A DNA stretch of 64,000 nt from Cenococcum geophilum 1.58 (Eukaryota; Ascomycota; Dothideomycetes; Gloniales; Gloniaceae). A program made the translations under genes and the position numbers. The notes under the pieces were generated by a model. The model did no database searches. It saw nothing but the letters and a program-made list of their open reading frames with translations, and was not told the origin of the DNA. Of this stretch, positions 1-10,374 are shown in pieces (the first letter of the stretch is position 1; each line of letters starts with the position of its first letter). The stretch covers positions 3,857,222 through 3,921,221 of the forward strand of contig KV748179.1 in the NCBI GenBank assembly GCA_001692895.1. Direction: 5' to 3'.

Positions 1-684
1 GCCGCAATGTCACAACAGCACTTGACCCTGTTATGGACCTCAGCCTCGACTTGCGAAGTCAAGCAAAGAAACGGAAACTGGACGGGGAAGCTGCGAAGGA
101 TGCAGTGATTGATCTACGAGACTGCTTAGAGCGGTTCACGGCTCGCGAGAAGCTGGCAGCAGCAGAGTATACTTGTCAGAATTGCGATAGCACGCAGCAG
201 AATGCGACAAAGCAACTAAGCATTAAGAGGCTACCGCCCGTGCTGCCCATTCATCTAAAGGTAAAATCTTTGGCTCTATATCCTCTCCTCCAAACCGTTC
301 GACAGCACTAACGCTTCCCAGCGCTTTGAGCACTCTAAATCCTCCTCCTCCAAACTTGAAACTAAAATCAAGTTCTCAATCCGACTAGACCTATACCCAT
401 ACACCACCCAATACAAAACCTCAAATTCGCAAAGCTCTAAATCCTCGGCCGCCATAAAGTCGAACTATAACATCAACTCCCCCGCCAACTCCCTCACCTA
501 CGAACTCTCTTCGGTCATCGTACACAAAGGCAAAATCGACTCAGGCCACTACGTCTCATACTCGCGCGAAGGCAACGACTGGTTCCTGTTCGACGACAGC
601 AAAGTCGTGCTAGTCAGTGAGGCCGAGGTGCTAGACGCGAATGCCTACTTGCTATTTTACACGGTTGGGAGTTTGGAAGTGTGA
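1..684 (+). CDS. ubp8: Ubp8-like ubiquitin carboxyl-terminal hydrolase, 3' part
   Basis: This is the C-terminal part of a USP-family cysteine deubiquitinase; the gene starts before the window. Exon 1 is open from base 3 to 260 and exon 2 runs 322-684, joined in phase 0 across a 61-bp intron (GTAAAA...CCCAG) with a CTAAC branch site. The exon 1 end carries a CxxC (CQNCDS) zinc pair and the stretch STQQNATKQLSIKRLP, which resembles the same part of Ubp8/USP22. Exon 2 starts RFEH and contains the USP His box, KIDSGHYVSYSREGNDWFLF, followed by a FDDS motif. The catalytic Cys box would lie upstream. Known Ubp8 removes ubiquitin from histone H2B within the SAGA module; assigning Ubp8 rather than another USP is an inference from these short stretches. 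It converges on nuo40. Confidence 0.82.
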
Positions 685-1316
685 TAACCAACACCAGAGG
701 GCCGGAATCTAGAGTTCCTTGTATAATCTGCTGTTATGAGCGTGTATCGCGAGCAGGTGGCATAGCGGGGAATGTTGCGGGCGAAGTGGCATTTCCGGGT
801 CGGCGTTTGTTTTTGCGTGCATCTGAGGGGGTAACCCTCATAATCTGAGTTCCTAGCATGGCGTAAGCGGATTTAGGTGGGCGGACTTTTGTCTAATTGG
901 ATTTGGCGTGTTATGGCATGTGGTTTTCTTTTGCGTGCGCCTGATCTTTTGATGTGTTTTCTCTCCACTGTATTTGCGTGTGTTCGTATACATAAACAAC
1001 CGTGGGAGCGGGAGGACGGTTGACCCCTTTTAGGGATTTTTGTTTGGTTTATCAACAGGTTATTAATACACGGCTGAGATGATCTAGCCACCTCTACTAA
1101 TGACTCCGTTCGGCTGTTGGTTCGCGCGCTGATGAAACTTTAATGACTGAACTGCTCTTGGCAAACCTTATATCAAGCGCGGGTATTCTACAAATATGCA
1201 TGTCTTTTGCATTTGTATGTACAAGACGAGAGGTACAATATGAGACTTCCAGAATTTCTCGCAGCTGAGTTTTACACAGGGAATATAGTTGGTAACAAGG
1301 CAACAGCGCAAAAAAA
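685..1316. other. Convergent intergenic region without a supported gene
   Basis: This 632-bp stretch separates the 3' ends of the ubp8-like gene and nuo40. Short open frames on the minus strand show no recognisable motif, and they lie where the two 3' untranslated regions must be. I see no gene, repeat or RNA here. Confidence 0.55.
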
Positions 1317-2869
1317 TCATTGGTCGTCGATGACGTGGAGGTACTTCTTCTCTTCCCGTCTCTCGCGCTTAGTCTGTGGAGGAAGGTCATAGAAGGCCGA
1401 GCTACGGTAGCCTTTCTACAAAAGAATTAACGTTGGCGAAGGGATAGTGAGACTCAACGGAAAGGAGAGACGCATACCAGGTATTCGTACGTTAGATTCT
1501 TCAACTCTGCAGGCTCGATATCAAGATCCTTGAACGTCTTCGCAGTTGGGTCAATTGTCTGGTCAATGAATTCACGTTCCACTTGGTCGGCCGACGTTAT
1601 TGGCCACCACAGAGCACGGTTGATGATCTTGGCTGTGGGTTTCCATATGCGTTTCGGGATGTTGATATGCCGCCTGTGCTTGATAATTTCACGGTCTACC
1701 AGCTCAGCAATCTCGGCCATAGAGTAGTTAGTTGGGCCATACAGCTCAAAGGTTTCTGAGGCTGTGTTGTCATCGTGGAGCATCTGTTCGAGGGCCATCC
1801 CGACATCGATTGCGTGAACTGGCCAGAATCGCTCTTGCATCCAGTTTGACGTAATGAAGTTCCCCCGGCCTGCTAGCACATTGAGAAGGCGATCTTCGAA
1901 GCCAAACATTGGTGCTGGTCGAACGATTGTAGTTTCGGGGTAGATGGTTCGCACAACATCCTCGCCATACGCCTGTTGAAGATTGGTTAAGCGAAGTCGC
2001 ACGCTTCTAAGTTATTGAGGCCCTACCTTTGCTCGGTAGAACTCAGAGGGAGAGTTCTTGTTAGCGCTATGTGAGGATACGTGTACGAATCTGTCGACGT
2101 CATATTTGGCTACCGCTTCGGCAATCCGCTCAGCGCCCTCAATATGCACATCTTCAAGATCAAAGTTCCTAGGTCCTTCAAATTAACTTAAAATTCCAGA
2201 TACAAAGTGCGTTGAACTAACTTTGTGGGATAATCCCTTCCGATGAGGTTGTACACGATATCGGAGTGTCGTATGCTCTCCTCAATAGAGGCGGTATTCC
2301 GGAGATCAAATTCCTAGGCTCTATTAGCACATTATGAAGCCCCGCAAGCTCCAGGATGTATGTTTTACCATAAACACCACTCTTCCTAGATCTCCCGCAA
2401 CCTTTAAGTGGCGTTTGGCCATCTCCTCTCTAAAAGGAACAACAACCGTGCATCCCGAACGTGCTGTTTACATCTCTGCGTTAGATTATTTTTCGAGGTT
2501 CAGAGTAGATTGAATCAGTACCCAATCGGTTCACGATATATCGGCCGAGAAATCCTGTTGCTCCGAAAACGGTTGCGGTGTAGCCTATGGTTTGAAGGGT
2601 GAGCGGGCGCTATTTTTGCGGATGGAGTCCTTGATTGTACCTCCTAGTGATGACCTAGACAAGATGTTAGAGACACATCTAATTATTCAGATCCAATTGA
2701 CTGACCTTCCGCCTGATATGGTAATAATGGGTTTGCCAGTTCTTGTGATTCTGACATCTTGGTTGAGGCCCCGCCGGTAAACCCTCGAGATATTTGGTAC
2801 ACGGGCGGGTGTTGACAATGCTATGGCCAGGCCAGCTCCGGATCGGGTGCAATGCCTGGTTAAATCCAT
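1317..2869 (-). CDS. nuo40: NADH:ubiquinone oxidoreductase 40 kDa subunit (NDUFA9 homologue)
   Basis: This is the accessory complex I subunit of the extended short-chain dehydrogenase fold, acting in the mitochondrial inner membrane. Seven exons can be joined: 2869-2702, 2609-2522, 2463-2369, 2313-2222, 2168-2027, 1972-1478 and 1415-1317, giving about 392 residues, close to fungal orthologues. Seen are an Arg-rich presequence-like N-terminus, ITRTGKPII, the Rossmann motif TATVFGATGFLGRYIVNRL, DIVYNLIGRDYPT, the SANKNSPSEFYRAK stretch, ETTIVRPAPMFG, and the C-terminus EEKKYLHVIDDQ. The start is the first true ATG in the presequence frame. The exon 1/2 junction is the weak point: the only frame-keeping choice uses a poor donor (GTCAAT) next to a better-looking but out-of-frame GTCAGT. 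All other junctions are GT-AG and keep frame. It is transcribed divergently from rpn9. Confidence 0.88.
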
Positions 2870-3146
2870 CTTCTGGCCGGTCAATGGCTGAGTTACGGAG
2901 TTGTGGATCGGTGTTGAAAGCTCTGGGTGGCTTCACGTCGTGCTGTGAGAGATCGCGGAGAGACTGAAATTCCGAAGTTTTGCGGCTCCAGCGCGAAGCT
3001 CACCAGAAAGCAAGAGGCGGCCATCCAAACACGAATCAGCTTAAACTCATCCACCAAAAAAATTTTCCCTTAAACACCTCCAAGCCCACATCTACCACCT
3101 GAAGCTTTTAGAATACCTTTCAACCCGAAATACGCGCCTCGCAATA
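2870..3146. promoter_or_regulatory. Shared divergent promoter of nuo40 and rpn9
   Basis: Only 277 bp separate the two start codons, so both promoters and 5' leaders must fit here. Next to rpn9 there is a pyrimidine/A-rich stretch (about 3040-3115) typical of fungal core promoters. No TATA box is evident. A shared promoter is inferred from spacing and orientation only. Confidence 0.5.
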
Positions 3147-4404
3147 ATGGCTATGGATATAGATACCATTCCGAATTTGCTCGGAGATCAGCGAGATCAG
3201 GCCCCGGACGAACTCCAGCACTTCTTTATTCAATTTGAGGACTATTGGGAGAGGAAATTATGGCATGAGCTTACAGACTCCTTGATCGAATACTTCAACC
3301 ACCCAGAGAGCGCACCGCAACGGATACCGCTATACGAGACCTTCATCAAGACCTTTGCTGGAAAGATCAACCAACTAAAGCTCGTCACATTAGGCTTGAG
3401 TGCCGCTTCACAGTGCAAAGGTCCGCTTTATTATGCTTATATAGCTTAATGACTAAAATTAACATATTACAGATGATAAGGAGCGTCTTGCTTTCCTTTC
3501 GGCACTCGCAGAAAAGGTTAACAAACCTGCCTCTCAAGATGCCTACGTTTACGCAACAGTCGCAGCAGCCAGCGTTCAGTTAAAACTAGGAGATTACGAC
3601 GGTGCACGGAAAAAGCTAGATGAGTGCGAGCAGATACTAGATGGTTTTGACTCAGTGGAGACAGTTGTACATGCTTCCTTCTATCGTGCAAACGCCGATT
3701 ATTATAAGGTAGGCTCTTTAGATCTTCATAATTTATTTGGATGAGATACTGAACACACATAGGCCAAACATGAATTCGCTTCATACTACAAGAACGCCCT
3801 CCTCTTCCTCGCATGCATAGACATCGCTACTCTCGCAACCACTGAGCGTCAATCCCGAGCCTACGATCTGAGCATCGCTGCCCTCGTTTCAGACTCTATC
3901 TATAACTTTGGAGAGCTTCTCCTCCACCCAGTCCTCGATTCCCTTACGGATACCCCGCACGCCTGGCTCCGCGATCTGCTCTTTGCGTTCAATCGCGGCG
4001 ACCTTGTCGCTTATGACGTTCTCGCTGGCAACATATCCAAGAATGAGTTACTGCATGAGCATCAGACATTTCTTTACCAGAAGATATCCCTGTCTGCGCT
4101 GACCGAAACGGTGTTCCGTCGCCCACCGCACGATAGGGCTATGACTTTTGCTACTATCTCAGAGGAGACCAAGGTGCAGCCTAACGAAATTGAACACCTT
4201 ATCATGAAGGCGTTAAGTCTAGGGCTTCTGAGGGGAACTATCGACCAAGTGGCGGAGATCGCTAGGATCAACTGGGTCCAACCAAAGGTATTGGACATGA
4301 AGCAGATCGAGAACATGAGGGCAAGGTTACGGGATTGGGATTCAAGCGTCAATCAGCTCGGAAACTGGATCGAAGGAGTTGGGAAGGATGTTTGGGCTGC
4401 ATAG
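3147..4404 (+). CDS. rpn9: 26S proteasome regulatory subunit Rpn9 (PSMD13)
   Basis: This is a lid subunit of the 19S regulatory particle, a PCI-domain scaffold protein. Exons 3147-3420, 3473-3708 and 3763-4404 join in frame to 383 residues, close to yeast Rpn9 (393). The first intron has an unusual donor (GTCCGC) but restores the expected CKDDKERLAFL stretch. Exon 2 encodes helical-repeat sequence (AYVYATVAAASVQLKLGDYD). Exon 3 carries the PCI winged-helix part, with FATISEETKVQPNEIEHLI and ALSLGLLRGTIDQ as its recognisable core, and ends in DSSVNQLGNWIEGVGKDVWAA. The start ATG follows GCAATA and gives MAMDIDTIPNLL. It converges on gaa1 with 266 bp between the stop codons. Confidence 0.92.
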
Positions 4405-4670
4405 AAAGTTTTGTGTTGCATGCCTCCGAGCTGGCGGTGGTCTAACGAATCATCCCTGCATTAGTGCAGGAAACAGGGCTAGATGCATTTGTATAATCAT
4501 AACAACGGCGTTGATAGCTCCCCTTGATGAGCTATTTCGGCACGAATCGAAACACATAGACCAAACCCATGACGTCTACATGTTCTTAAGATCAGCTGTT
4601 CACACACTTCTCAATATCTCATAATTTATTCTAAGTAACTACCATGACTCCTGTCTCCTAAATGTATCGA

Positions 4671-6795
4671 TCACGCCTTTTTCGCCCCTGCTTCCTCATT
4701 TGCAAACAACGTCCCAGCAACCACAACTGCTCCGGCAAACCACGCCGGCCACCAGACCAACCAGACCACAAGCTGGGTCCACATACCCCAGACGTGCCAC
4801 CCCTCAGCTGCCTGAACGAGCACGTTCACGACATCGGCACCCCAGTAATACGTTGCTGCTGTTATAATTACAATCGGATTAACAAAGCTCAACCCAACGC
4901 TCATTATAGCAGCGAGAGTTTTTCGGTTGCGGGTGATAAGTGATGAAGACGCCTTCTCACTCGATCCCTGTGCGGGCACAATAGGTCGCACGAAGGTTAG
5001 GGGAGCAGCCAAGAGGCCAACCAGGAAAGAGAGGGAGAAGTTCAGAGTCGCAAGTGCGGAGAGGAACATGCCGAGGAGAAGGAGCGAGAAGCATTGGATT
5101 AGGATGGTCTCCTGCGCGGACGGACGGCGGAAAAACGAGAGAGTAAAAGCGGTTAAGTACGGAAGGCTGAGCGTTAGCAGACCTGTAAAGTAGAAGCAAG
5201 CCTCTAGTGTCTGCAACACAGTTAGGGGAGATTGATTCGCAAAAGTGCGAGGATACATACGCTTTGTGGAACATTATTGAAGATGTAGAGGGGTAAGAGT
5301 CCAAGGAAATGAGCACTGCTGACGAAGGCTAAAGGGAGGAAGAGCTTCCGTTCGAGAATGGCAAGGTTGGGCTCTGGGACTAGGGCGACCATGCCATCTT
5401 TCTTAACGACTGCCATGTCCGGCTTCTCGGACGCTTTTGTGTCTGTTGATGCAGGTGTAGATTGCTGGTTTGCACGACCACTTTGTACCCATAACGCTAT
5501 CGATGTGATCGTGAAGTTTACGGCGATCAACATAGCGCTCGGCAGATACGTTCCAATGCTTACGAACCGGTTCGCTTGCATCAGGAGGTAGAAGAAAAAG
5601 CTTTGATGGAGGTGTTCCAGCAGGTTGTTTAAGCTTCGGAAAATGCTCTCTACGGTCCGCCCAAGAGACATTTCATCATGCCAACCATCTCCAACTGTCT
5701 GAAGCGTTATAGCGTCAACGTGGTAGGGAATAAAGCTGCTGTGCGGACCAGAGGCGTGCCCCAATCCTTGATTTATCATGCCTCGGAGCATCGTTTGAAG
5801 CCTCTCTTGGTAAGAGTCATCATGCTTCCACATGCGCTGTAGAGTGCAGCTGATACCCATCTGCCCGCTAGCGATTGAGACAACGGTGTTGAAGAGGTCT
5901 AAGTTAGGTAATTGGCCGTTCACGCCATCATATACAATATGCAGCTTGTCAAACCTATGGCCCCAAGGCCCGGCTGGATAATCAACAGCTATGGCTCCTT
6001 GGAGTGCGCCACTTTTAATTGAGAGCGGTTCAATGGACGTAGGGGAGTGAGAATCATGATAAGCATCTACCCAAGCTTGAGGCCCCGTAGTACTGTCTCC
6101 CGAAATTAAGAAAATGATGTCTTTTGACCACAATGACCACCCTGTAAAGAGTAAGCGGCATGTCTAGATGCATAACAAGTGTGGGCCCTACTCTTGAAGT
6201 ACCGAGCCAGCGTCAAAACGAGTGCCACCCCGCTGTGATTCACTACTCCATCCATATTTGTCCAAGCTCCAACCAAAACAATTGCCTCCGTAGCATCTGC
6301 TCTTGGCCCCTGAAGAATGGCGTACACATTCTGCCCAGATATAGTCCTGCCTGAGGAAGAATACTGGTACTTTTGTGTGGAAACTTTGAGCCCGGACGAA
6401 CGTAAAATATCACCAAGCCTTTGTGTTCTCCTATGACACTGTTCAGCCTCAATTACTCCTAAAGGAAAAGAGGAGTGGCATGTACTCATCAAGTGGCTTG
6501 TCTACCAGTGCCGCAACCTCATGCCTGTATGCTCTGAAAATATTATGTTCACTGCCCGTGAAATACGTGTGTACCTGGCCAGGTAGGAGGGCGTTTTCCG
6601 AAACGTAGGTGTTCCTAGAGTACTCGTTTAACGGCAGGACCAGTAGCCATACAACTCCAACGAGGATACATAAGGCGGAAAGGTAGGGGGGTAGCTTCAG
6701 AATTCGGCCATCGCGGCGGAGAGCGAGGATGGATGCTATTACGCGTTTAGTTTCAGTCATATCATTAGAACAGAGGTCTTACCTGCCAAAGACAT
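4671..6795 (-). CDS. gaa1: GPI transamidase component Gaa1
   Basis: Gaa1 is an ER membrane subunit of the complex that attaches GPI anchors to proteins. Five exons join in frame: 6795-6783, 6735-6506, 6438-6192, 6141-5261 and 5210-4671, about 636 residues. The first exon is only 13 nt (MSLA + one base) and is followed by a 47-bp intron with a clear GTAAGA donor; this gives MSLAASILALRRDGRILKLPPYLS, a better N-terminus than the downstream ATG at 6760. A transmembrane segment follows, then GQVHTYFTGSEHN, SGQNVYAILQGPRADA, NMDGVVNHSGV, SLWSKDIIFLISGDS, TLQTVGDGWHDEMSLGRT and several C-terminal membrane segments. The 67-bp intron 6505-6439 (acceptor CTGAACAG) keeps frame; a nearer AG does not. 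It is divergent from rbd2. Confidence 0.92.
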
Positions 6796-6948
6796 GCTCT
6801 TGGTGGCTTCAATGCATGGTTGGTCGCGGGGGTTCCTTTAAAGTCGGCGATAATAATCGCTTCGGAGCCGACCCCAGATTTTTTGGCGTTGATGTCGCGC
6901 ATCGCCTTGGAAGCCACTTCACGGGAGACTCAACCTCCTGTCAACACC
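6796..6948. promoter_or_regulatory. Shared divergent promoter of gaa1 and rbd2
   Basis: The start codons of gaa1 (6795, minus) and rbd2 (6949, plus) are 153 bp apart, so both core promoters lie here. The rbd2 start has a good context (CAACACCATGG). No TATA box was seen. The role is inferred from spacing. Confidence 0.45.
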
Positions 6949-8048
6949 ATGGCGTACACCTTTGTTCAGTTTAACCCGGTCCGGATACGTTCCTATATAT
7001 TCCGTCTGCCATTATGTACACGCGTTCTTATTTTCGCCATATTCGCTCTTTGGCTGGCTGGCATCCCGTTAACCTGGCTTCGGGCATGGGCCGCGCTCAT
7101 CCCCCAAGAGGTTGGTCTAACTACCAGTAAGTTATTTTTTCTTATGTCGGAGATATTTCTATGCGCGTACTCTTTGCGCCATGAATGCCTTGTAAGGTTT
7201 GTTTAAATAGAGCTAACGTAGCTCCGGCCGGTAGTGTACCGCCTTAATACCTTTCCCCTTATGCATCTAGGCTTCTTCCACCTAATATTCAATGTTTTGG
7301 CATTGACACCCTTACTCGAGCGCTTCGAGGCCGAATATGGGACATTGGTTACTCTGGTTCTTTTTACCGGGCGTAAGCAACAAGAGTATGGCCGTGTGTT
7401 TTCTCGAGATTGACAATGGCTAGCCTTCGGAACGCTCCCTGGGGGCATATATGTATTGATAGAACGAGGGATCCTGAGAAGTAACACAACAGTTCAGGGT
7501 GCAAGGTGTGTCTTAAAGGCCAATACTTCCTGTCGTGCAGCGGAGTAAAAATCTAACATTGCGTAGCATATGGGTCTTCCTTTTGCTTGCCAACGAAGCC
7601 ATGAAGACATACAAGGCGAACCCACACTTCAGGTATTTATTACTCACTATAATCATTCTATGCCTGCTAACAGTAATGCAGTATCGGCCCGTACAAAATT
7701 CCAACATGGTCAACACCCCTATTCTTAATCCTGGTCATCAGCGTTCTTATCCCAAATACTAGCCTTCTGGGGCACCTATGTGGCGCAGCAATTGGTTATT
7801 TATGTAATTCAGCTTCCTTTCCTACCATAGAATCGACTCGTGCTAAATTTGTTATAGGGGCATTAAGTTATATTAAATTCCTTGTTCCACCGGAAAAGAT
7901 CTTGCGATATATCGAAGGCAAGCTCAATTTACTCGGCCGACTACCTCACTATGTTTCCGTCGATCAGAAGACATACGGTCGATATGGCGTTCTACCAACT
8001 ACCACAGCGTCAAGAAGTCCAGAAGGAGGGCAGCGACTAGGCCCATAA
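6949..8048 (+). CDS. rbd2: Rhomboid-family intramembrane serine protease Rbd2
   Basis: This is a polytopic membrane protein of the rhomboid clan, in yeasts found in the Golgi. Six exons join in frame: 6949-7126, 7235-7372, 7424-7505, 7567-7632, 7682-7803 and 7858-8048, 258 residues (yeast Rbd2 is 262). The protein starts MAYTFVQFNPVRIRSY, has a hydrophobic first segment, then TFPLMHLGFFHLIFNVLALT with a rhomboid-like His/Asn array, LTPLLERFEAEYGTL, and VQGASIWVFLLLANEAMK with the candidate catalytic Ser133. LLGHLCGAAIGYL supplies the candidate catalytic His186. It ends LPHYVSVDQKTYGRYGVLPT plus a short tail. All five introns are GT-AG, 50-108 bp. Both catalytic residues are present, so an active protease is likely. 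Confidence 0.9.
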
Positions 8049-8931
8049 TGAAGCATATCTTACAAGTGAGATTGGGGTCAGACAGGCGTTCTACGGTGGC
8101 AATACGGAATGGGTCTTGTACTAAAATAGGTGCTTGAGCTCACTCTGAAGAGGATTGTATCATCGTATCGGAATGGGAAATCGTAGGACTAGGTTAAGGA
8201 CCTTTTAACAGCTCCTAGAAGGTAAAAGCCATACTGATTTTTCATAGAGGAGTTTCTATTGTATTTATCGCCTATGTCAAATCTCTCAAGCGCTTGTTGA
8301 GGCTCTTTTTGGGCATTGGAGATTTATTAAATGTTTATTTTGCAGATCTTTGTACTCCGCGAGCTGTCAACTTAGCAAGGTGGCTTGTTTTTCGCTGATA
8401 TTGTGGGATCTTTGACCGTCAAGGTACAATAGGATGGTAATTAAATCATTGAGGCCGTCGACTACTGAACTAGTTACTCAGTTACAAGAATGGTCGACCT
8501 CATCTTGAAGTAGACTTTTAAAAACCTGCCGGAATTAGCTGACCGCAGTGATACCTTTTAGGAAGAGCTACCCTGATATTTAGTTAACTTCACTTCACTT
8601 CGCCTCAGCTCATATCTCAGAAGGGCTCCGGCTTCTCATCTTCACCTTCAGCTTTCGAAACCAAAAACTATATTCGATCGCATGGTCTGTGTCTGTAAGC
8701 GGCTACTCTTTACTCACTTTGAACTTGGGTTATCGTCTGGTTGACTTCTTAAGCATGCTCAGATAATGTCACAGCTTTGACCTTTCCTTTCGACCAGTTC
8801 AGTCAGAATCACTGTCTTTTGTCCTTCACTTTGGCTTGCCTGTTCGTGTCTTGATCTTATACACCAATCAAACGCCAAGGTTATTGAGGCATTATTACGC
8901 TTTTCATCACGTCCTTCACGCCACTAATCTA
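8049..8931. other. Intergenic stretch without a supported gene
   Basis: No long open frame or recognisable protein motif is visible on either strand between rbd2 and the relic that follows. The base composition is ordinary, not AT-rich. It contains the rbd2 3' region. Confidence 0.4.
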
Positions 8932-9361
8932 ATGGCAAAGCGACCACTAGCAAAGCTTAGCGCGGAGGGCCTATTGGGAGGTCTTAGTCCGGTGAGTGAG
9001 AGCGGGGTGAGGCACTTGATCTTGCCCAACAACTTCCTGCATCCGTAGTCGGAACTCCACGACCGATGCCTCTTCGCCTCCCAAGGAAATCTTACGGCTT
9101 TCCCAGGACATAAAATTTCTACCATTCATTCCTGAGATTCTCGCAGAAGTCAAGAGCATTGCAACATCAAAATATGACTGGGCAGGCGCCTTTGAGTTAT
9201 CACGATGGTCGATGGAGGATCACTTCAATTGCGCGGTATACAAGATTTGCAAAAATCTTGCGCGTGACTAGGAGATTTTCCGGGAATTCTTCGATAGAAA
9301 AGGCCAAGATGTTCTCGAGGCAAAATTGAGAGATATATTATCTAGCCTTATGGGTTTATGA
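8932..9361 (+). pseudogene. Unrecognised gene relic with an in-frame stop
   Basis: One frame is open from 9020 to 9361 except for a single TAG at 9269-9271, and reads like real protein (FLPFIPEILAEVKSIA, DWAGAFELSRWSMEDHF, EIFREFFDRKGQDVL). A short upstream piece starting at ATG 8932 (MAKRPLAKLSAEGLLGGL) ends at a good donor GTGAGT near 9000, with a possible acceptor at 9046-9048, but the two pieces do not join in phase. I do not recognise the family. The stop could be a CAG-to-TAG change or an intron end. It is either a decayed gene or a gene with a model I could not solve. Confidence 0.3.
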
Positions 9362-10374
9362 CTTATGCCATTATCCCAACAGTCTCTTTATGGACATCAT
9401 CTTATATATCGAGCAACCCTAGCCCACTTCACATCCACAGATGTCTCTAATACCATCGATCAAGCGTCAAGCTGAGCTTAAGAACATGAGCAAGGAGGGT
9501 CTCAAAAACATCGTATTCAGCAAGATCTCATGCGAGGAATGATCAAACCCGTCATGAGCAAGGAAGGGCTCGGAAACCAAAAGTCCTTGACTCGTTTTAG
9601 CATAGGTTAGTCTTTAAGTAAGTTGCAATCCATTTCATAACACTAGCACACATGATTGAAAGGTTCCACGATATCAATAGTGTGATATTGCTTCCCACAA
9701 TACTTGACAATCAATCAGAGACTGGGTCCAATTGAAAAGTCCCCTTACAGTAACGATCGGGATACCCGCAAATCGGCCATTTCTTTAGCGCAAAATTTCA
9801 TGAGAGAGAGCGAATCTATGCATTCGGAATCACATGTTGTCCTTGAAACCCCATCAGCAAAGCAGGCACAGGATGGCAACAAAGGAAGATGTTACTGCAT
9901 TTAGCTTCCCCTCCAATGTTTATGGACTACGAAATCCGCGCTAACACGCTCATCGGTGAATTTTGGGGTTCTATTGGGCTAGTTCTCTACCTTTACACCT
10001 CATCATCCTGCATTTCAACAATCCCTTCATTTATCTAGCCTAAAATAAGAATCAGTTCGCTTCCACAAAAGCATGATTTTAGATTAATCTCCTCTTATTC
10101 AGCTCCTTTATGAAATTTCTATCACAGCCAACAACTCCAACTTGCACCTTAACATTTCCGCATGCTAAGCGCTGGTACCAATTTATGCACAAAATCCTAA
10201 ATAGTAATTTACTTCCAGATATCTGGGAACGCATCAATGAGGACCTAAGAAAGGATAAGAAAATTCAAGAATTAGGATTGGCCGTGTTATTCGAGGCCAC
10301 CGCGAAACTTTTCATATAACCTCCTGTTATCATTCTCCATAAGATTTTTACTGCTTCGATCACACGAGCCTTGC
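9362..10374. other. Intergenic stretch with short decayed coding-like pieces
   Basis: Near 9440-9600 two copies of a coding-like phrase (MSKEGLKN and MSKEGLGN) occur in different frames about 80 bp apart. Around 9790-9903 a short frame ends in CYCI, and 10110-10319 is open for 69 codons (HAKRWYQFMHKILN). None joins into a convincing gene and no family is recognised. I read this as eroded sequence. Confidence 0.35.

Noticed and set aside
2679..2936. Alternative minus frame beginning KPPRAFNTDP as the N-terminus of nuo40
   Set aside because: It starts at a GTG and does not lead into ITRTGKPII; the frame from ATG 2869 does.
6439..6505. Apparent frameshift in gaa1 between HEVAAL and the GLKV stretch
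   Set aside because: A 67-bp GT-AG intron with the acceptor CTGAACAG restores the frame; the error came from using the nearer AG.
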